Origin: DATILL01 sp035476575
GTDB lineage: Bacteria; Actinomycetota; Actinomycetes; Mycobacteriales; JACQDL01
Direction of reading: 5' to 3'
Assembly: GCA_035476575.1 (NCBI GenBank)
Contig: DATILL010000044.1
Coordinates: forward strand, 1 to 60,702
Length of the DNA: 60,702 nt
Shown here: piece by piece, positions 16,863 to 26,213 of the stretch
How the letters are laid out: every line of letters starts with the position of its first letter
Position numbering within the stretch: position 1 is the stretch's first letter
Translations under genes and position numbers: made by a program
Notes under the pieces: model-generated
What the model was told of the DNA's origin: nothing
The model's database searches: none
The model's input: only the letters and a program-made list of their open reading frames with translations

Positions 16863-17843
16863 TCATGAGCTGACCTGGACTGACGCGAAGTCGACGTAGA
16901 AGGTGGCGCCGCCGCTGAGGTGGCTGGAGAAAATGATGATCTCAAACACTGGCCATTGTGCGCCGGAGTCGGGAACGTGCAGTAGCTCCCATTTCCTCTG
17001 TACTGTGCTGTTTACGAACGAGCCGTTGCTGCCATCGGTTGTTCCTACCTGAACGGCTCCGGTTTCGACGTAAACCCATGCCGATGCGACTACGTTCTTG
17101 TACCCATGAGATGCAGGCTCGAAGTCCTGTACGATGCCGTTGTCCGGCCCATTTGTGTCAACGCGCAGCATACCCGAATTGCCCGGCCCGGTACGCACCC
17201 ATGTAGTGGTTGTGCTAGCATCCACCGAGTTATTGAAGACGCCCCAACCGGAAGCGGCTGTAGGACCGCTATTGTGCTGGCCGGAGACAGTGATCGGGCC
17301 GGTGCCGTACTCCTGGCCGAAACTTGGGTTTTGTAGCAAGCTCTGCCCCAAGATACTCGAGATAGGCGGGAAAGACGCCCCTGAGGGTGTTGCCAACCAC
17401 GTGGACGTTCTAGCTGCAACAGAGACTCCAGCTAGGAATGCGCACACGACGGTGAACACCACTACCGGAGCGCCGTGCAGCGTGATCCTGGCTCGACCTG
17501 GTCGCCAGTGAGCAGGGCGGACGGCGTAGAACAACAGCCCACATGCTAGTACCGTGACTGGTACGACTAGCAGACGGCCGACAAGGAAGTTGGTTGAGAA
17601 TAGTGACCATACGGCGATCGCGAGCGTAACGCCGAGGACACCAACGCCGGTATCCCTAGTTAGCCGTCGTCGCGCTGACAGCCTGAACCTGGCATTACGG
17701 GATCGCGGTGGATGGTCGCTGAAGATACGTTGCGCAGCGCACCTGATGTTGTCGCTTAGCTCGCGATCTGTCTGGATCGGAGGGAGGTTCTCGGCGGCCC
17801 ACAAGATTCTCGCCAGACGGGCATCGTCATCAGGTTCACGCAT
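16863..17843 (-). CDS. Membrane protein with carbohydrate-binding-like outer domain (anti-sigma-like)
   Basis: The start is ATG 17843 (MREPDDDARLARILWAAENL), because AAGGAGG lies 8 bases upstream; the start overlaps the end of the sigma gene by 8 bases. Residues 1-65 are cytoplasmic and charged. Three hydrophobic spans follow (GVLGVTLAIAVWSLF, LLVVPVTVLACGLLFYAV, VVVFTVVCAFLAGVSVAA). The remaining 190 residues face outward and resemble a CBM4/9-type beta-sandwich (VVASAWVYVETGAVQVG, ATFYVDFASVQV). Placement after a sigma factor suggests it binds sigma inside and senses a ligand outside. No classic zinc anti-sigma motif is visible. Confidence 0.65.
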   Translation of the reverse strand: MREPDDDARLARILWAAENLPPIQTDRELSDNIRCAAQRIFSDHPPRSRNARFRLSARRRLTRDTGVGVLGVTLAIAVWSLFSTNFLVGRLLVVPVTVLACGLLFYAVRPAHWRPGRARITLHGAPVVVFTVVCAFLAGVSVAARTSTWLATPSGASFPPISSILGQSLLQNPSFGQEYGTGPITVSGQHNSGPTAASGWGVFNNSVDASTTTTWVRTGPGNSGMLRVDTNGPDNGIVQDFEPASHGYKNVVASAWVYVETGAVQVGTTDGSNGSFVNSTVQRKWELLHVPDSGAQWPVFEIIIFSSHLSGGATFYVDFASVQVSS

Positions 17844-18474
17844 CGCGACCACCTCCTTCAAGGCTGGTGCCGGTCAGGCCCCACAAGGCTCGCAGGCTGG
17901 CCTTGGCCCGTGATAGATGCTGCTTGACAGCGCCATCGGTGATGCCAAGGTCGACGGCGATCTCGTGTCCGGTGTCCCCGCGTAGTCTGCGCCGCATCAC
18001 GTCGCGTTGCCGACCGGGAAGTTGATCAAGCAAACCATCAATAACAGAGTCGTCCTCAACCTTCTCAACCCATTGTTCGCCACCGACCTGAGCTTGCTCA
18101 GCAAGACGGCCGACCAGCCGACTCCGCGCGTCGGCTTGGCGATAGTAATCGACTAGCATGTCAACCGCGATCTTTCGAACACATAGGTAGCGGTTAGGAT
18201 GATCTCGAACAACCGCCCATCAGCGGGCCACGACCTCCATAGTGGCTTGGGCGATCTCGCCAGCCAGCTCCATGTCGCGGCAGCGCCGGTAGACTGCTGC
18301 ACGGAGCTCGCGGAAGTGTCCGCGGAAGAGCTGCTCGATCTCCCTGGCATACAGAGCCCGGACCGGATCGACCTCGGACTCCTCCGAACGCGCCGAACGG
18401 AGCCTGCTCGCAACTCCCAGCTTTCCCGCTCGGTCTCGTCCGCGGGGAGGGGCCCGAGCGCTTCGATTGCCCAC
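17836..18474 (-). pseudogene. ECF-like sigma factor with one in-frame stop
   Basis: Region 2 (REIEQLFRGHFRELRAAVYR, ELAGEIAQATMEVVAR) and region 4 (LLDQLPGRQRDVMRRRLRGD, ITDGAVKQHLSRAKASLRAL) are both present in one frame, separated by a single TGA at 18220-18222. After the TGA the frame resumes WAVVRDHPNRYLCVRKIAVD, which is the expected continuation. The first start is unclear; ATG 18474 is available but the relaxase frame overlaps there. If the stop is real, sigma function is lost. Confidence 0.7.
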
Positions 18475-21400
18475 TGGGGCAGGCGGTCGGCGACCTGTTC
18501 GCCGAGCCGGGTGCGACGCGCGTCTGCCGCGGCTGCGAGGGCAGTGAGGTAGGCCCGCTGGTCGGCGTCCTCGACGCGGGGGATCCAGTCGGCGAAGGTG
18601 TCGCCGACCGGGTCCAGGGACACGGACTCGGTGATCCGCTTGTAGAGGACGTTGGTGATCTGCCGGGCGCCGTCCAGCGGCCTACTGGCGATGGCCGCCT
18701 GGAGGACTTGGTGTGGGTCGTGTCCGGCGAGTTCCGCCTGGCGGAGGACGCGGGTGAGGGTCACGGCGCCGTCTTCGGCGGCCAGGGTGAGGCGTTGGTC
18801 AGGGGTGAGATGGCCGGTGGCGGTGAGTTGGTCGAGCCAGCGGGCGGTGCGGCCGGCGGTGGCGAGTTCGGCGGCGTCGGCGAAGAGTTCGGCGGCGGTG
18901 CGGACCGAGCGGGCACGGTCGGCGGCCGCGACCGCGACAGCGAGTGCTGAACGGTCGGGCTCGGCGGCTTCCATGGCGTCGGCGAGGACGGCGAGGGGGT
19001 TCTTGTGGGCGGCGTCGTGGACGGCGCCGGCGGGAGCGTCTGCGGGGATGGTGCGGGTGGCCACGTGGGCGGTGTTCGCGTCCTGGCCGCGGGTCATGGC
19101 CGGGTACAGCGACGCCAGCGGGGTGGCGGGGGTGATGACGGTGTGTGCGGTGTGCACGTTCAGGCCTTGGGCGGCGTGGACAGTCGAGGCGTAGCCGAGG
19201 GTGACGTGCTCGGTCACGTAGCCGGGCGGCAGGGACATCCGGTCGCCGAGGAGTTCGCCGTCCGGTCCGCGGCCCGCGATCGCGGCGACGATCAGGCCGC
19301 CGTCGGCGCGGGTTTCCAGGACGCGGTACTGCTCGCGATTGATGGGGCCGCGGCGGTTACCTTCGTAGCCGGCGAGGTCCCAGGCGTTGTGGCGGGCTTG
19401 GACCAGGTCCCCGACCCCGGCCCAGGTGCCTTGCATCCCCAGTGGCACGCCGGCCTCGTGCACGCGGCCGATCCGATGAGTTCGGCGCGGATGTGCGCGC
19501 TGAGGCGGGCGGCCTGCTCGTTGGTATCGACGATCAGTAGCGAGTGCCGGCCGGACAGGGTGTCGGCCAGCCATGCCCGCGCCGCCAAGGCCTCGGTCTG
19601 CTCGATCGCGCCGCCGTCGATGATGCGGCCGTGCCGGTGGTAGTCGGCGAGCGCCCCCTGATCTCCGTCTCGCAGCCGCAGTGACGCCTGCCGCTCCCAC
19701 CGGTTGGCGAAGCGGCGGGCCTCGGCCAGTTCGTAGGACGGCGCGGCGGCAGCGACCATGCTCATCCCCCCACCCGCTCCGACGACGACCAACTGGCGGT
19801 GGTCGCCGGTCAGCAGCAGCTTCGCCCCGGCCTGTTCGGTGTGGGCGTGGATGGCGGCCAGGTCGGCGGTGTTGGTCATCGCCGACTCATCCACCACCAC
19901 CAGATCCCCAGCGGCCAGCCGCCACGGCACGTCCTCGGCGTGGGTGCCGCCTTCGGCGAGGCGGTGCTGGGTGGCCAGCCACCGGGTGATGTTCCGCGCT
20001 TCCAGGCCTTCGCCTGCGAGGACTTCGGTGGCGATCTGGCTGGTGGCCAGCCCGACCACGCGGTGCACCGCGCCGTCCCAGAGAGCGGGGTCCTGCCACG
20101 CCTTGGTCAGCGCACCGACCACGAAGGACTTGCCGGTGCCGGCCGGGCCGACCAGGGTCTCCACCGCGGCGCCGGAGGTAAGGATCCCGCAGACAGCGGC
20201 GGCCTGGTCCGCGCCCAACTCGATCCCGGCCTCCGCCAGGGCGGCGACGACCCCAGCCGCGGCCTGCGCCGTCAGCGCGGGGCCGCCGCCGCGATTCGCG
20301 GCGGCGGCCAGCAGCCGCTCGGTGTGCACGTGCGCCGGCGTCGCGTACAGCCGCCCCCCGGGCGCCTCGTAGGCTGAGCGGCCGTCCGGCCGGCGCAGCT
20401 CGGGCGGCAGGACTTCGGCGCCGGGCAGGTCCGGCTCCAGCGGCACTGCGAAACTCAGCGCCTTGCGGTCAGCCTGCCGACCAACTCCGGCACCCGCGCC
20501 GGTGGAACGCCGAGTCGGTCGGGGAGGGCGTCGGAGATCGCGCGGAACAGGTCCGGTTCGGTCCACGCGGCCTTGGTCTCCTGCACCGCGGCCAGTGCTG
20601 TCTCGATCACCACGGTCTCCGACCACGCCTCGGCGGTGACCTGCTCCGGTCGGGCCGCGAGCGCCTGCTGGGCGAGGTCGGCGAGGGTGGCGCCGACCTC
20701 CGTGCGCAGCTGCCGGTCCACCCTGTCCAACCGGGCCTCAGCGGTCTCCCCGTCGTGGGACTTCGCCCGCCGGGTGGCCAGGTTCGCGGTCTGCGCCAGC
20801 CGAGTCAGCTCCAACCCGTTCGGCTCCCGGCCGAACCGCTGCTGGAACGCGGCCACCAGCGCGCGCAGCTTCGGGGTGATAGCGCGGCGGCGCGAGGAGA
20901 ACAGGTCCATCGCCGTCGCCGGCACGCCGACGATCTCGCGGGCCTTGCCGTCCGGTCGGGTCGCGAAGACCACGCCGAGGGTGGCGGTCAGGGTCTCCTC
21001 CATCACCCGCTCGGCGACCGCCGCGGCCGCGGGCCGCACCTTGTGGATCCCCCGCGAATCCAGCGTCCGCCACGTTCCGTCCACCCCTTGGGCGCGGTTC
21101 AGGGCGGCGTTGTGGATGTGCAACTGCGGGTCGTTGTCCCGTGAGGTGTGCTGGAAGAACGAGGCCACGGTCAGGCCATGGGTGTCGATGTAGCGGCCGG
21201 CGGCGCCGCCGTGATGCCCCACCCGCGACACCGCGGCGCGGTCCTGGACGTAGTCGAGCATCGCGTTGTTCCCGGCCCAGATCGCATCCTCCACCGCGGC
21301 ACGGTGCGCCGCCCACGACGCCTCGGCGGTACGGGCCTGGGTGTACCGGTACGCGTACCGCTCGGCGCGACCGGTGTCACCGGCCGCACGTGCGGCAAGT

Positions 21401-21906
21401 TCATCGGCCTGCGCTTGCTCTGCGGTACGCCTCGCCTGTACCTCCTGCGCTTCGAACGCGGTGTGCAGCACAGTCACCGACTTCTGCACGCTGAACGTCA
21501 AGTCCAGGAACGACACGTTCCGCCGCGCCCGCTTACCCGCCTCCAATCGCAGCTCGGCGCGGCGTTCCGGGTCGGCGTGCGGCTCGGCCTCCAGTGCGGC
21601 GCCAGCCGGCTGCTCCTCGGTCAGATACTTGCGGCCGGTGTGCCCGAGGGTGTCCGCCCTCCCCCACCGCGCCGGGTCCCGGAATCCCGGGTCGGCCGGG
21701 TGCACGAAGTGCTCGTACAGCGCGGTCATGTCCTGGTGATCCACCAGGCCGGACAGGCACAGGGCCTCCGCGCCGCGGCCGTACCACCGGCCAGGCGGCT
21801 CCCCCGCCACCACGGCGCCGGTGTAGTAGTTCTCCCTCCCCGTGGCCACCGCACTGGTCAGGTAGTCCGCCGAATGGCCCGACGAAATGGTCAGCATCCG
21901 GACCAC
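18400..21906 (-). pseudogene. MobF relaxase-helicase (TrwC/TraA type), frameshifted
   Basis: It starts MVRMLTISSGHSADYLTSAV near 21906. The relaxase domain has the tyrosine pair in ENYYTG (27-28), LTFSVQKSVTVLHTAFE and the metal site HIHNAALN (263-267). The helicase part follows with Walker A GPAGTGKSFVVGAL, VVDESAM and LLLTGDHRQLVVVGAGG, and later VTLGYASTVHAAQGLNV. The frame changes near 20465 and again near 19472. The conserved C-terminal end is missing after about 18405, where sequence turns into the sigma gene. It would nick the transfer origin and unwind DNA for conjugation. Confidence 0.85.
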
Positions 21907-21979
21907 CCAACCATGATCAACAGGCCGTTAGGCGGGCGCCGCCAAGCGCCCGGTTTGTCCCACCTTATGATCTGGATGC

Positions 21980-22980
21980 CTAGACGGTTGATTCCAAGGT
22001 CAGTGGTCGTAGGTGGTTAGTGATCTGAGGGTGGGTTGTCCGGTTTGGTCGTTGTGCCAGATCGCGGCGGTCAGGGCGAGGATGCGTTGCAGGATCCGGA
22101 CGGTGACGCCGGTGGGGGTACGTCCGCCGTGGCGTTCGAGGTCGAGGTGGCCTTTGAAGGTCTGGTTGATCGACTCGATGGTCTGGCGGAGTGGCTTGAA
22201 CAGCCGGGCTCCGGGTCGTTCGGTCTCTCCCTTGCGGGCCGGGCGGAGCAGGTCCAGGCCGGCGGCGGTGAGGGTGTCTTCGAGGTCGCGGCCGTAGTAG
22301 CTCTTGTCTGCGATGATCGTCTGACCGGGACGGTCGGCCACCAGGGTGGGGTCGGCGTCGAAGATGCCCAGCAGGCTCTGCCGTTCGTCAGCTTTGGCGC
22401 CGGTCAGGGCGAAGCCGACCGGCAGGCCACCCAACGTGCAGACCAGGTGCAGCCGCAGACCCCAAAAGTAGCGGGAGTGGGAGGCGCAGCAGCCGTGCTC
22501 GGCCCACCCGGCCAGATCTGAACGCCGTACGGTCTGGGTGGAGCGGCCGCACTCCACCGGGGTGGAGTCCACAACCCACACATCATCAGTCCACAACGTG
22601 GTGTCGGCGGCCAACGCCCGCATGACCGCCGTGATCATCTCGGTGGCCTGACGTAACCGCTTGTTCCAGCCCGACTGCTGCGGCAGGTAGCCGAACAGAT
22701 GCCGTAGCTGCACGCGGGCGTAGCGCAACCACCGCCTCTCCGAGGTGAACCCCAGCAGCGCCTGCATCACCGCCAACGTGACCAGCTCCGCATCAGACAA
22801 CCTGGGCGCGATCCCCACCGCGGGCCGCCACGGCGCCAGGTACGGCGCGGCCTTCAGCAGGTCATCAGTCTTCACGTACAGTGCGGTCGCGAGGGTGTCT
22901 AGGTTGTTTGTCACAAAACGATCATGGACACCCTCGCGTCACGTCCCACGCAGCGACACCCCTTGGAATCAACCGTCTAG
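21980..22980 (-). mobile_element. IS982-family insertion sequence
   Basis: A perfect 20-bp terminal inverted repeat (CTAGACGGTTGATTCCAAGG at 21980-21999 and its inverse at 22961-22980) encloses one intact transposase gene. I could not see a convincing target duplication in the flanks. It sits just upstream of the relaxase gene and probably separates it from its promoter. Confidence 0.85.
22000..22914 (-). CDS. IS982-family transposase
   Basis: 304 residues, full length for the family, with no interruption. Conserved blocks: LSDAELVTLAVMQALLGF, FGYLPQQSGWNKRLR, DDVWVVDSTPVECGRS (first Asp), FWGLRLHLVCTLGGLPVGF, TIIADKSYYGRDLE (second Asp) and RQTIESINQTFKGHLDLERH (catalytic Glu). It is the only complete transposase in the window, so this element could still be active. 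Confidence 0.9.
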   Translation of the reverse strand: MTNNLDTLATALYVKTDDLLKAAPYLAPWRPAVGIAPRLSDAELVTLAVMQALLGFTSERRWLRYARVQLRHLFGYLPQQSGWNKRLRQATEMITAVMRALAADTTLWTDDVWVVDSTPVECGRSTQTVRRSDLAGWAEHGCCASHSRYFWGLRLHLVCTLGGLPVGFALTGAKADERQSLLGIFDADPTLVADRPGQTIIADKSYYGRDLEDTLTAAGLDLLRPARKGETERPGARLFKPLRQTIESINQTFKGHLDLERHGGRTPTGVTVRILQRILALTAAIWHNDQTGQPTLRSLTTYDH

Positions 22981-23499
22981 GTGTGCTCTAAAGGATCTTG
23001 TCCTGCGTTGGGTGCTGGTAGTGATCTTCGTAGGGTCTTCTGTTGCTCGCTGGATCTTGCTGGGAGCTCGGTTGTTCGGAGGGTTCTTCGTCGTGGTCGT
23101 CTGGGTGCTGTGGAGGGTTCCTGATCCGATGGTCGGGTGATCGGCAGGGACTTCGGCGTGCTTGGTGTGGCGGTCGATCAGGCGGCAGCGGTTGCGGGCT
23201 GATCGACCCTGTACGGCGCCAACGGGGTGATCGGAGGACGCCAGCCCGCAGTGTGCCGGCCGGCCACCGGCTCTCGCGAGCTGGGCCGCCGAGTGTGCGG
23301 GGCGCTTGGCAGGGCGGCAGGAGTCCCGCACGGCGGGCGGGACCTCGGGGGGCGGTTCGGCCTGGTGGTGCGGCGCTGCGAGCGCCGCGGTGGCGGTGGG
23401 CCGGCAGGTGTAGCCGCGGCTGGCGGTGACACCGGGCACGCTGCGCCGGGTGCGACCGCTCGCGGGCGGTACCGGCGCCGGTTGCGACCGGTTACACCC

Positions 23500-23578
23500 G
23501 ACCGGTACGGCGTACCGGTCAGGGTGTACCGGTACACCCGTACCGGGTCGGCGGGCTGCGCACCGGTACGGGTACCGG
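23500..23578. repeat. Cluster of TACCGG/CCGGTA palindromes
   Basis: Three adjacent symmetric sites: GACCGGTAC-GGC-GTACCGGTC (23500-23520), GGGTGTACCGGTACACCC (23522-23539, an 18-bp perfect palindrome) and CCGGTAC-GG-GTACCGG (23563-23578). Related copies lie just upstream (23468-23490). Spacing and shared core suggest repeated binding sites for one protein. Confidence 0.6.
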
Positions 23579-23655
23579 CACACCGAGCGCACCAGCCGCC
23601 GACCGGGCCGGCGGCGGGGCCGAGGCCGCCCCGGCGGCAGCGCTTGGCCCGTGAC

Positions 23656-23681
23656 CCCGTTGACTCGGCCGAGTCAACGGG
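23656..23681. repeat. 26-bp perfect palindrome
   Basis: The half-site CCCGTTGACTCGG is followed directly by its exact inverse, with no spacer. It lies 55 bases downstream of the repeat-protein gene that ends at 23737. It could be an operator, a terminator hairpin without a loop sequence, or part of oriT. Confidence 0.6.
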
Positions 23682-23736
23682 TGGGCGGCGGTGGGGGCGG
23701 TGTCTTGTGACGCCCAGGGCTGCGGGGCGGGGTGGG

Positions 23737-25143
23737 TCACGGTTCCAGCCCCGCGTACTCCAGTACCGGCGACCGGTCGGCGGCACGCTCGGCCGCGGCG
23801 GCCTGGTCGTCGGCGTGCCAGCGGGCGAGCTGCTCGGAGCGTTCCCGTCCGGCCTGCTGCCGGTCCCTGGTCTCGGTGAACCGAGCCACGGCACGCCGGG
23901 CCTGGTCCACAGCCGCGCCACAGTCGTACACGTCCTCGGCCGAGCGCGCCTCGGCCACGGCGCCGCCGATCCGATCCCGGACTGCGTCGGCGGCCCGATC
24001 CGCGGCCGGGGCCGGTTCATCCTGGCCGCCGCCACCGGGGCCGCGGTCGGGCTCGACGACCTGTGCCCGCCCGGCCGCAGCGGTGGCCGCTGCGTCGTCC
24101 TCATCGGCCAGCGCGGGGCCACTGCGGTCGGCGGGCTCGGCGGCCGGTTGGCCGGTCCGGACCGCCACGGCGGTGGTGCGGACCCACGGCTGGGACGGGG
24201 AGTAGGCGGCCGCGGCGTCCAGGTCCAGACCGCGGTGCGGGACAGCCTCATAGGTCTGCTGCCACAGCACCGCGTCGTCGTAGGCGGTGGCCGGGGCGGG
24301 CTGCCCGGTCCATGCCTGGTGTGCGACCCCGTACCAGCCCGCGCGGCCGGCGGTGTCCTGCTGCGCCTGCCGGTCAGCGTGCTCGGCGTCGAAGCCGTAC
24401 AGGTCGCGGTACTCCCGGTACCGGGTGATCACCTCATCCGCGGTCAGCGTCTCGTGCCACCGCACCCGCCCACCGTCCGCGTCGCCTGCGGTTGCCGCCG
24501 GGGCGGTCTGCGGCCAACCACGCGCCGTCCGGTCGTCATCGGCCAGATCCAGCACCTTCGTGTGGACCTCATCCTCACGGACCAAGTCATCGACCGCCGA
24601 TGCACCAGCGGCCTGCTCCGCGGCCATCGCCCGGAACCGCTCCAACGCCGTTGCGGCCACCTCGGTGTGCCGACGCTGCGACTCCCCCACCGCGCCGGCC
24701 AAGCCGGCTGGCGGCTGGGCGCCGCCGCGGTCGGTCGGGTCGTCCGGGGCGGCCTCCAGTTCGGGCTGCCGGTCGGCGGTGGTCGCCGCAGTAGCGTCAC
24801 CGGCGGTGGGTTCGCCGAGGTGCCTGGCGCCGAGGTCTTGGCGGGTGGTGTCGTAGCGGCCGGCGACCTGGTCGCTGATCTCCAGCCGGGCCAGCCGGGC
24901 CAGCCGCTCGGCGTCACCCGGCTCCAGGCCCTGCCCGTCGCGGTAGTCCCGGTATCGGGACACCGCCACCTCGGCGGTCTGCACCTGCGCTCCGGCGAGC
25001 TCCCCGATCGCGGTCTCCGCCGCGGCGATCCGCACCAACAGCCCCCGCTCCTGCCCGGACGCGGCGGCCAGATCCTGCTCGGTCACCGTGCACGGCGGGT
25101 CCGCCTCCACCGCGGGGACGTCCCCGCGGCGGTGCCGCTCCAC
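23737..25143 (-). CDS. Unknown Ala/Asp-rich protein with RYREYR repeats
   Basis: A 468-residue acidic, alanine-rich protein with no known domain. Two segments share the pattern RYRxYRxxxGxxxxxAxR: SRYRDYRDGQGLEPGDAERL near the start and TRYREYRDLYGFDAEHADRQ in the middle. The same pattern occurs in the HTH protein just upstream (DRYREFRAAGVGEEQARQQ). The two frames are the same and are divided only by a TAG at 25144-25146, followed directly by GTG 25143. So this may be the rest of one longer protein whose HTH part was cut off by the stop, or a coupled gene. Confidence 0.55.
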   Translation of the reverse strand: MERHRRGDVPAVEADPPCTVTEQDLAAASGQERGLLVRIAAAETAIGELAGAQVQTAEVAVSRYRDYRDGQGLEPGDAERLARLARLEISDQVAGRYDTTRQDLGARHLGEPTAGDATAATTADRQPELEAAPDDPTDRGGAQPPAGLAGAVGESQRRHTEVAATALERFRAMAAEQAAGASAVDDLVREDEVHTKVLDLADDDRTARGWPQTAPAATAGDADGGRVRWHETLTADEVITRYREYRDLYGFDAEHADRQAQQDTAGRAGWYGVAHQAWTGQPAPATAYDDAVLWQQTYEAVPHRGLDLDAAAAYSPSQPWVRTTAVAVRTGQPAAEPADRSGPALADEDDAAATAAAGRAQVVEPDRGPGGGGQDEPAPAADRAADAVRDRIGGAVAEARSAEDVYDCGAAVDQARRAVARFTETRDRQQAGRERSEQLARWHADDQAAAAERAADRSPVLEYAGLEP

Positions 25144-25590
25144 CTAGGTCCAGTACTCCGCCTGGAGCACCTGCTGCCGGGCCTGCTCCTCCCCCACCCC
25201 GGCGGCCCGGAACTCCCGGTACCGGTCGATCGCCGCCTCGGCCGCCAACGCGTGCCGCAGCTCCAGCTTCGCCAACGCGACATCAAGCTGGTTGAACACC
25301 CGGTCCAACCGGCCAACCAGATCCACCCCCGGCCGTTCCGCCACACCGCCGGCCAACCCCAGCCGCACCGGCGAGACCCCCAACGTGGCCGCGAACTGCG
25401 CCAACAACCCGACATCGGACACGCCCGGGACACCACACTCGATCTTCGACACGTACGTCCGGTCGATATGCAGCAACTCCGCCAGCTCGCCCTGCGTCAT
25501 CCCAGTCCGCGCCCGGTGCTCCCGAAACACCTGCCCCAACGCATGCGCCCCGCGGATAGGGCCATAGCGAAGCGACGACCGCCCGCTCAT
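25144..25590 (-). CDS. XRE family HTH protein
   Basis: 148 residues. A clear HTH lies at about 15-70: GQVFREHRARTGMTQGELAE, LLHIDRTYVSKIECG and LLAQFAATLGVSPVRL. The C-terminal part is helical with one RYREFR repeat. It probably binds DNA as a repressor of element functions. It ends in TAG directly in frame with the next protein. It is transcribed leftward with the excisionase-like gene upstream. Confidence 0.75.
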   Translation of the reverse strand: MSGRSSLRYGPIRGAHALGQVFREHRARTGMTQGELAELLHIDRTYVSKIECGVPGVSDVGLLAQFAATLGVSPVRLGLAGGVAERPGVDLVGRLDRVFNQLDVALAKLELRHALAAEAAIDRYREFRAAGVGEEQARQQVLQAEYWT

Positions 25591-25732
25591 CGGAGCACCC
25601 CGGCCCGCGCGGCCGACCGGGAGGCGCCGTCATGCGGCATGCTGGTTTCCTCCCGTACTCCATGCTGGGTAGTGGGAGAACCGACCCCGGTCTGGCTGGC
25701 GCCTGGGCAGGGACGGCCCATGAAGGTGGCGT

Positions 25733-26083
25733 TCATGCCGTCGCCTCCGATTCGGTCGGCCGACGGCCCGGACCCGCCGAAGGCGCCGGGTTCGGCTTCG
25801 GTGTCCTGGTGACTTCCCAGTCGGCAGCGTCAACCAGACAGCCGCTATCCACCGCGGCATCAACCATGGCGTCGATCGCCTTCGCTGGAATGATGAAGCG
25901 ACCGCGAATCCGCAGGGCTGGGAATTCTCCAGCACGGATTGCCCGGTACAGAGTCATGTCCGACATGCCGAAGCGTTGCGCTATCTCGGACACGCTGTAG
26001 AACGCCCGCGCTGGGCTGAGCTCGGTGTTCCCGGGACTTCCTGAGCGTCCTGAGAGTCTAGGCTTCGACATCGGTTTCTCCAT
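25733..26083 (-). CDS. Excisionase-like HTH protein (Xis/HTH_17)
   Basis: 116 residues starting ATG 26083. The central MerR-like winged helix reads FYSVSEIAQRFGMSDMTLYR, AIRAGEFPALRIRGRFIIPA and KAIDAMVDAAV. Such proteins bend att DNA to favour excision or act as small regulators on actinobacterial integrative elements. It heads the leftward gene set and is divergent from the XRE gene at 26214, with a 130-base space that likely holds promoters for both. Confidence 0.75.
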   Translation of the reverse strand: MEKPMSKPRLSGRSGSPGNTELSPARAFYSVSEIAQRFGMSDMTLYRAIRAGEFPALRIRGRFIIPAKAIDAMVDAAVDSGCLVDAADWEVTRTPKPNPAPSAGPGRRPTESEATA

Positions 26084-26213
26084 GTTCACCCGGTCCAGCG
26101 TTCGCCAACTCTGGTCACTTCGACCAACGCCCAGTCACGCTATTTGCCGGCACGGGTGTTGTAGACTTACTGCGAGTACGTGTTTGGGGCGCCGGAAGGG
26201 GTGACTTGCCCAC

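Larger units (their letters stand above)
22981..23736. other. Non-coding region rich in palindromes
   Basis: About 750 bases between the IS982 copy and the repeat-protein gene. I see no convincing gene; frames here are arginine/proline-rich shadows. The stretch 23460-23690 holds several exact palindromes with a TACCGG core and one long perfect palindrome (listed separately). In an element with a relaxase this is a plausible place for oriT or a regulatory region. Confidence 0.5.

Noticed and set aside
18220..18222. TGA as a selenocysteine or recoded codon in the sigma gene
   Set aside because: No Cys is expected at this place in sigma region 2, no SECIS-like hairpin is evident and neighbouring element genes are also broken.
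23227..25812. An 861-codon open frame on the plus strand
   Set aside because: It runs antisense to the HTH and repeat-protein genes and is composed of Gly/Arg/Pro-rich sequence with no domain.
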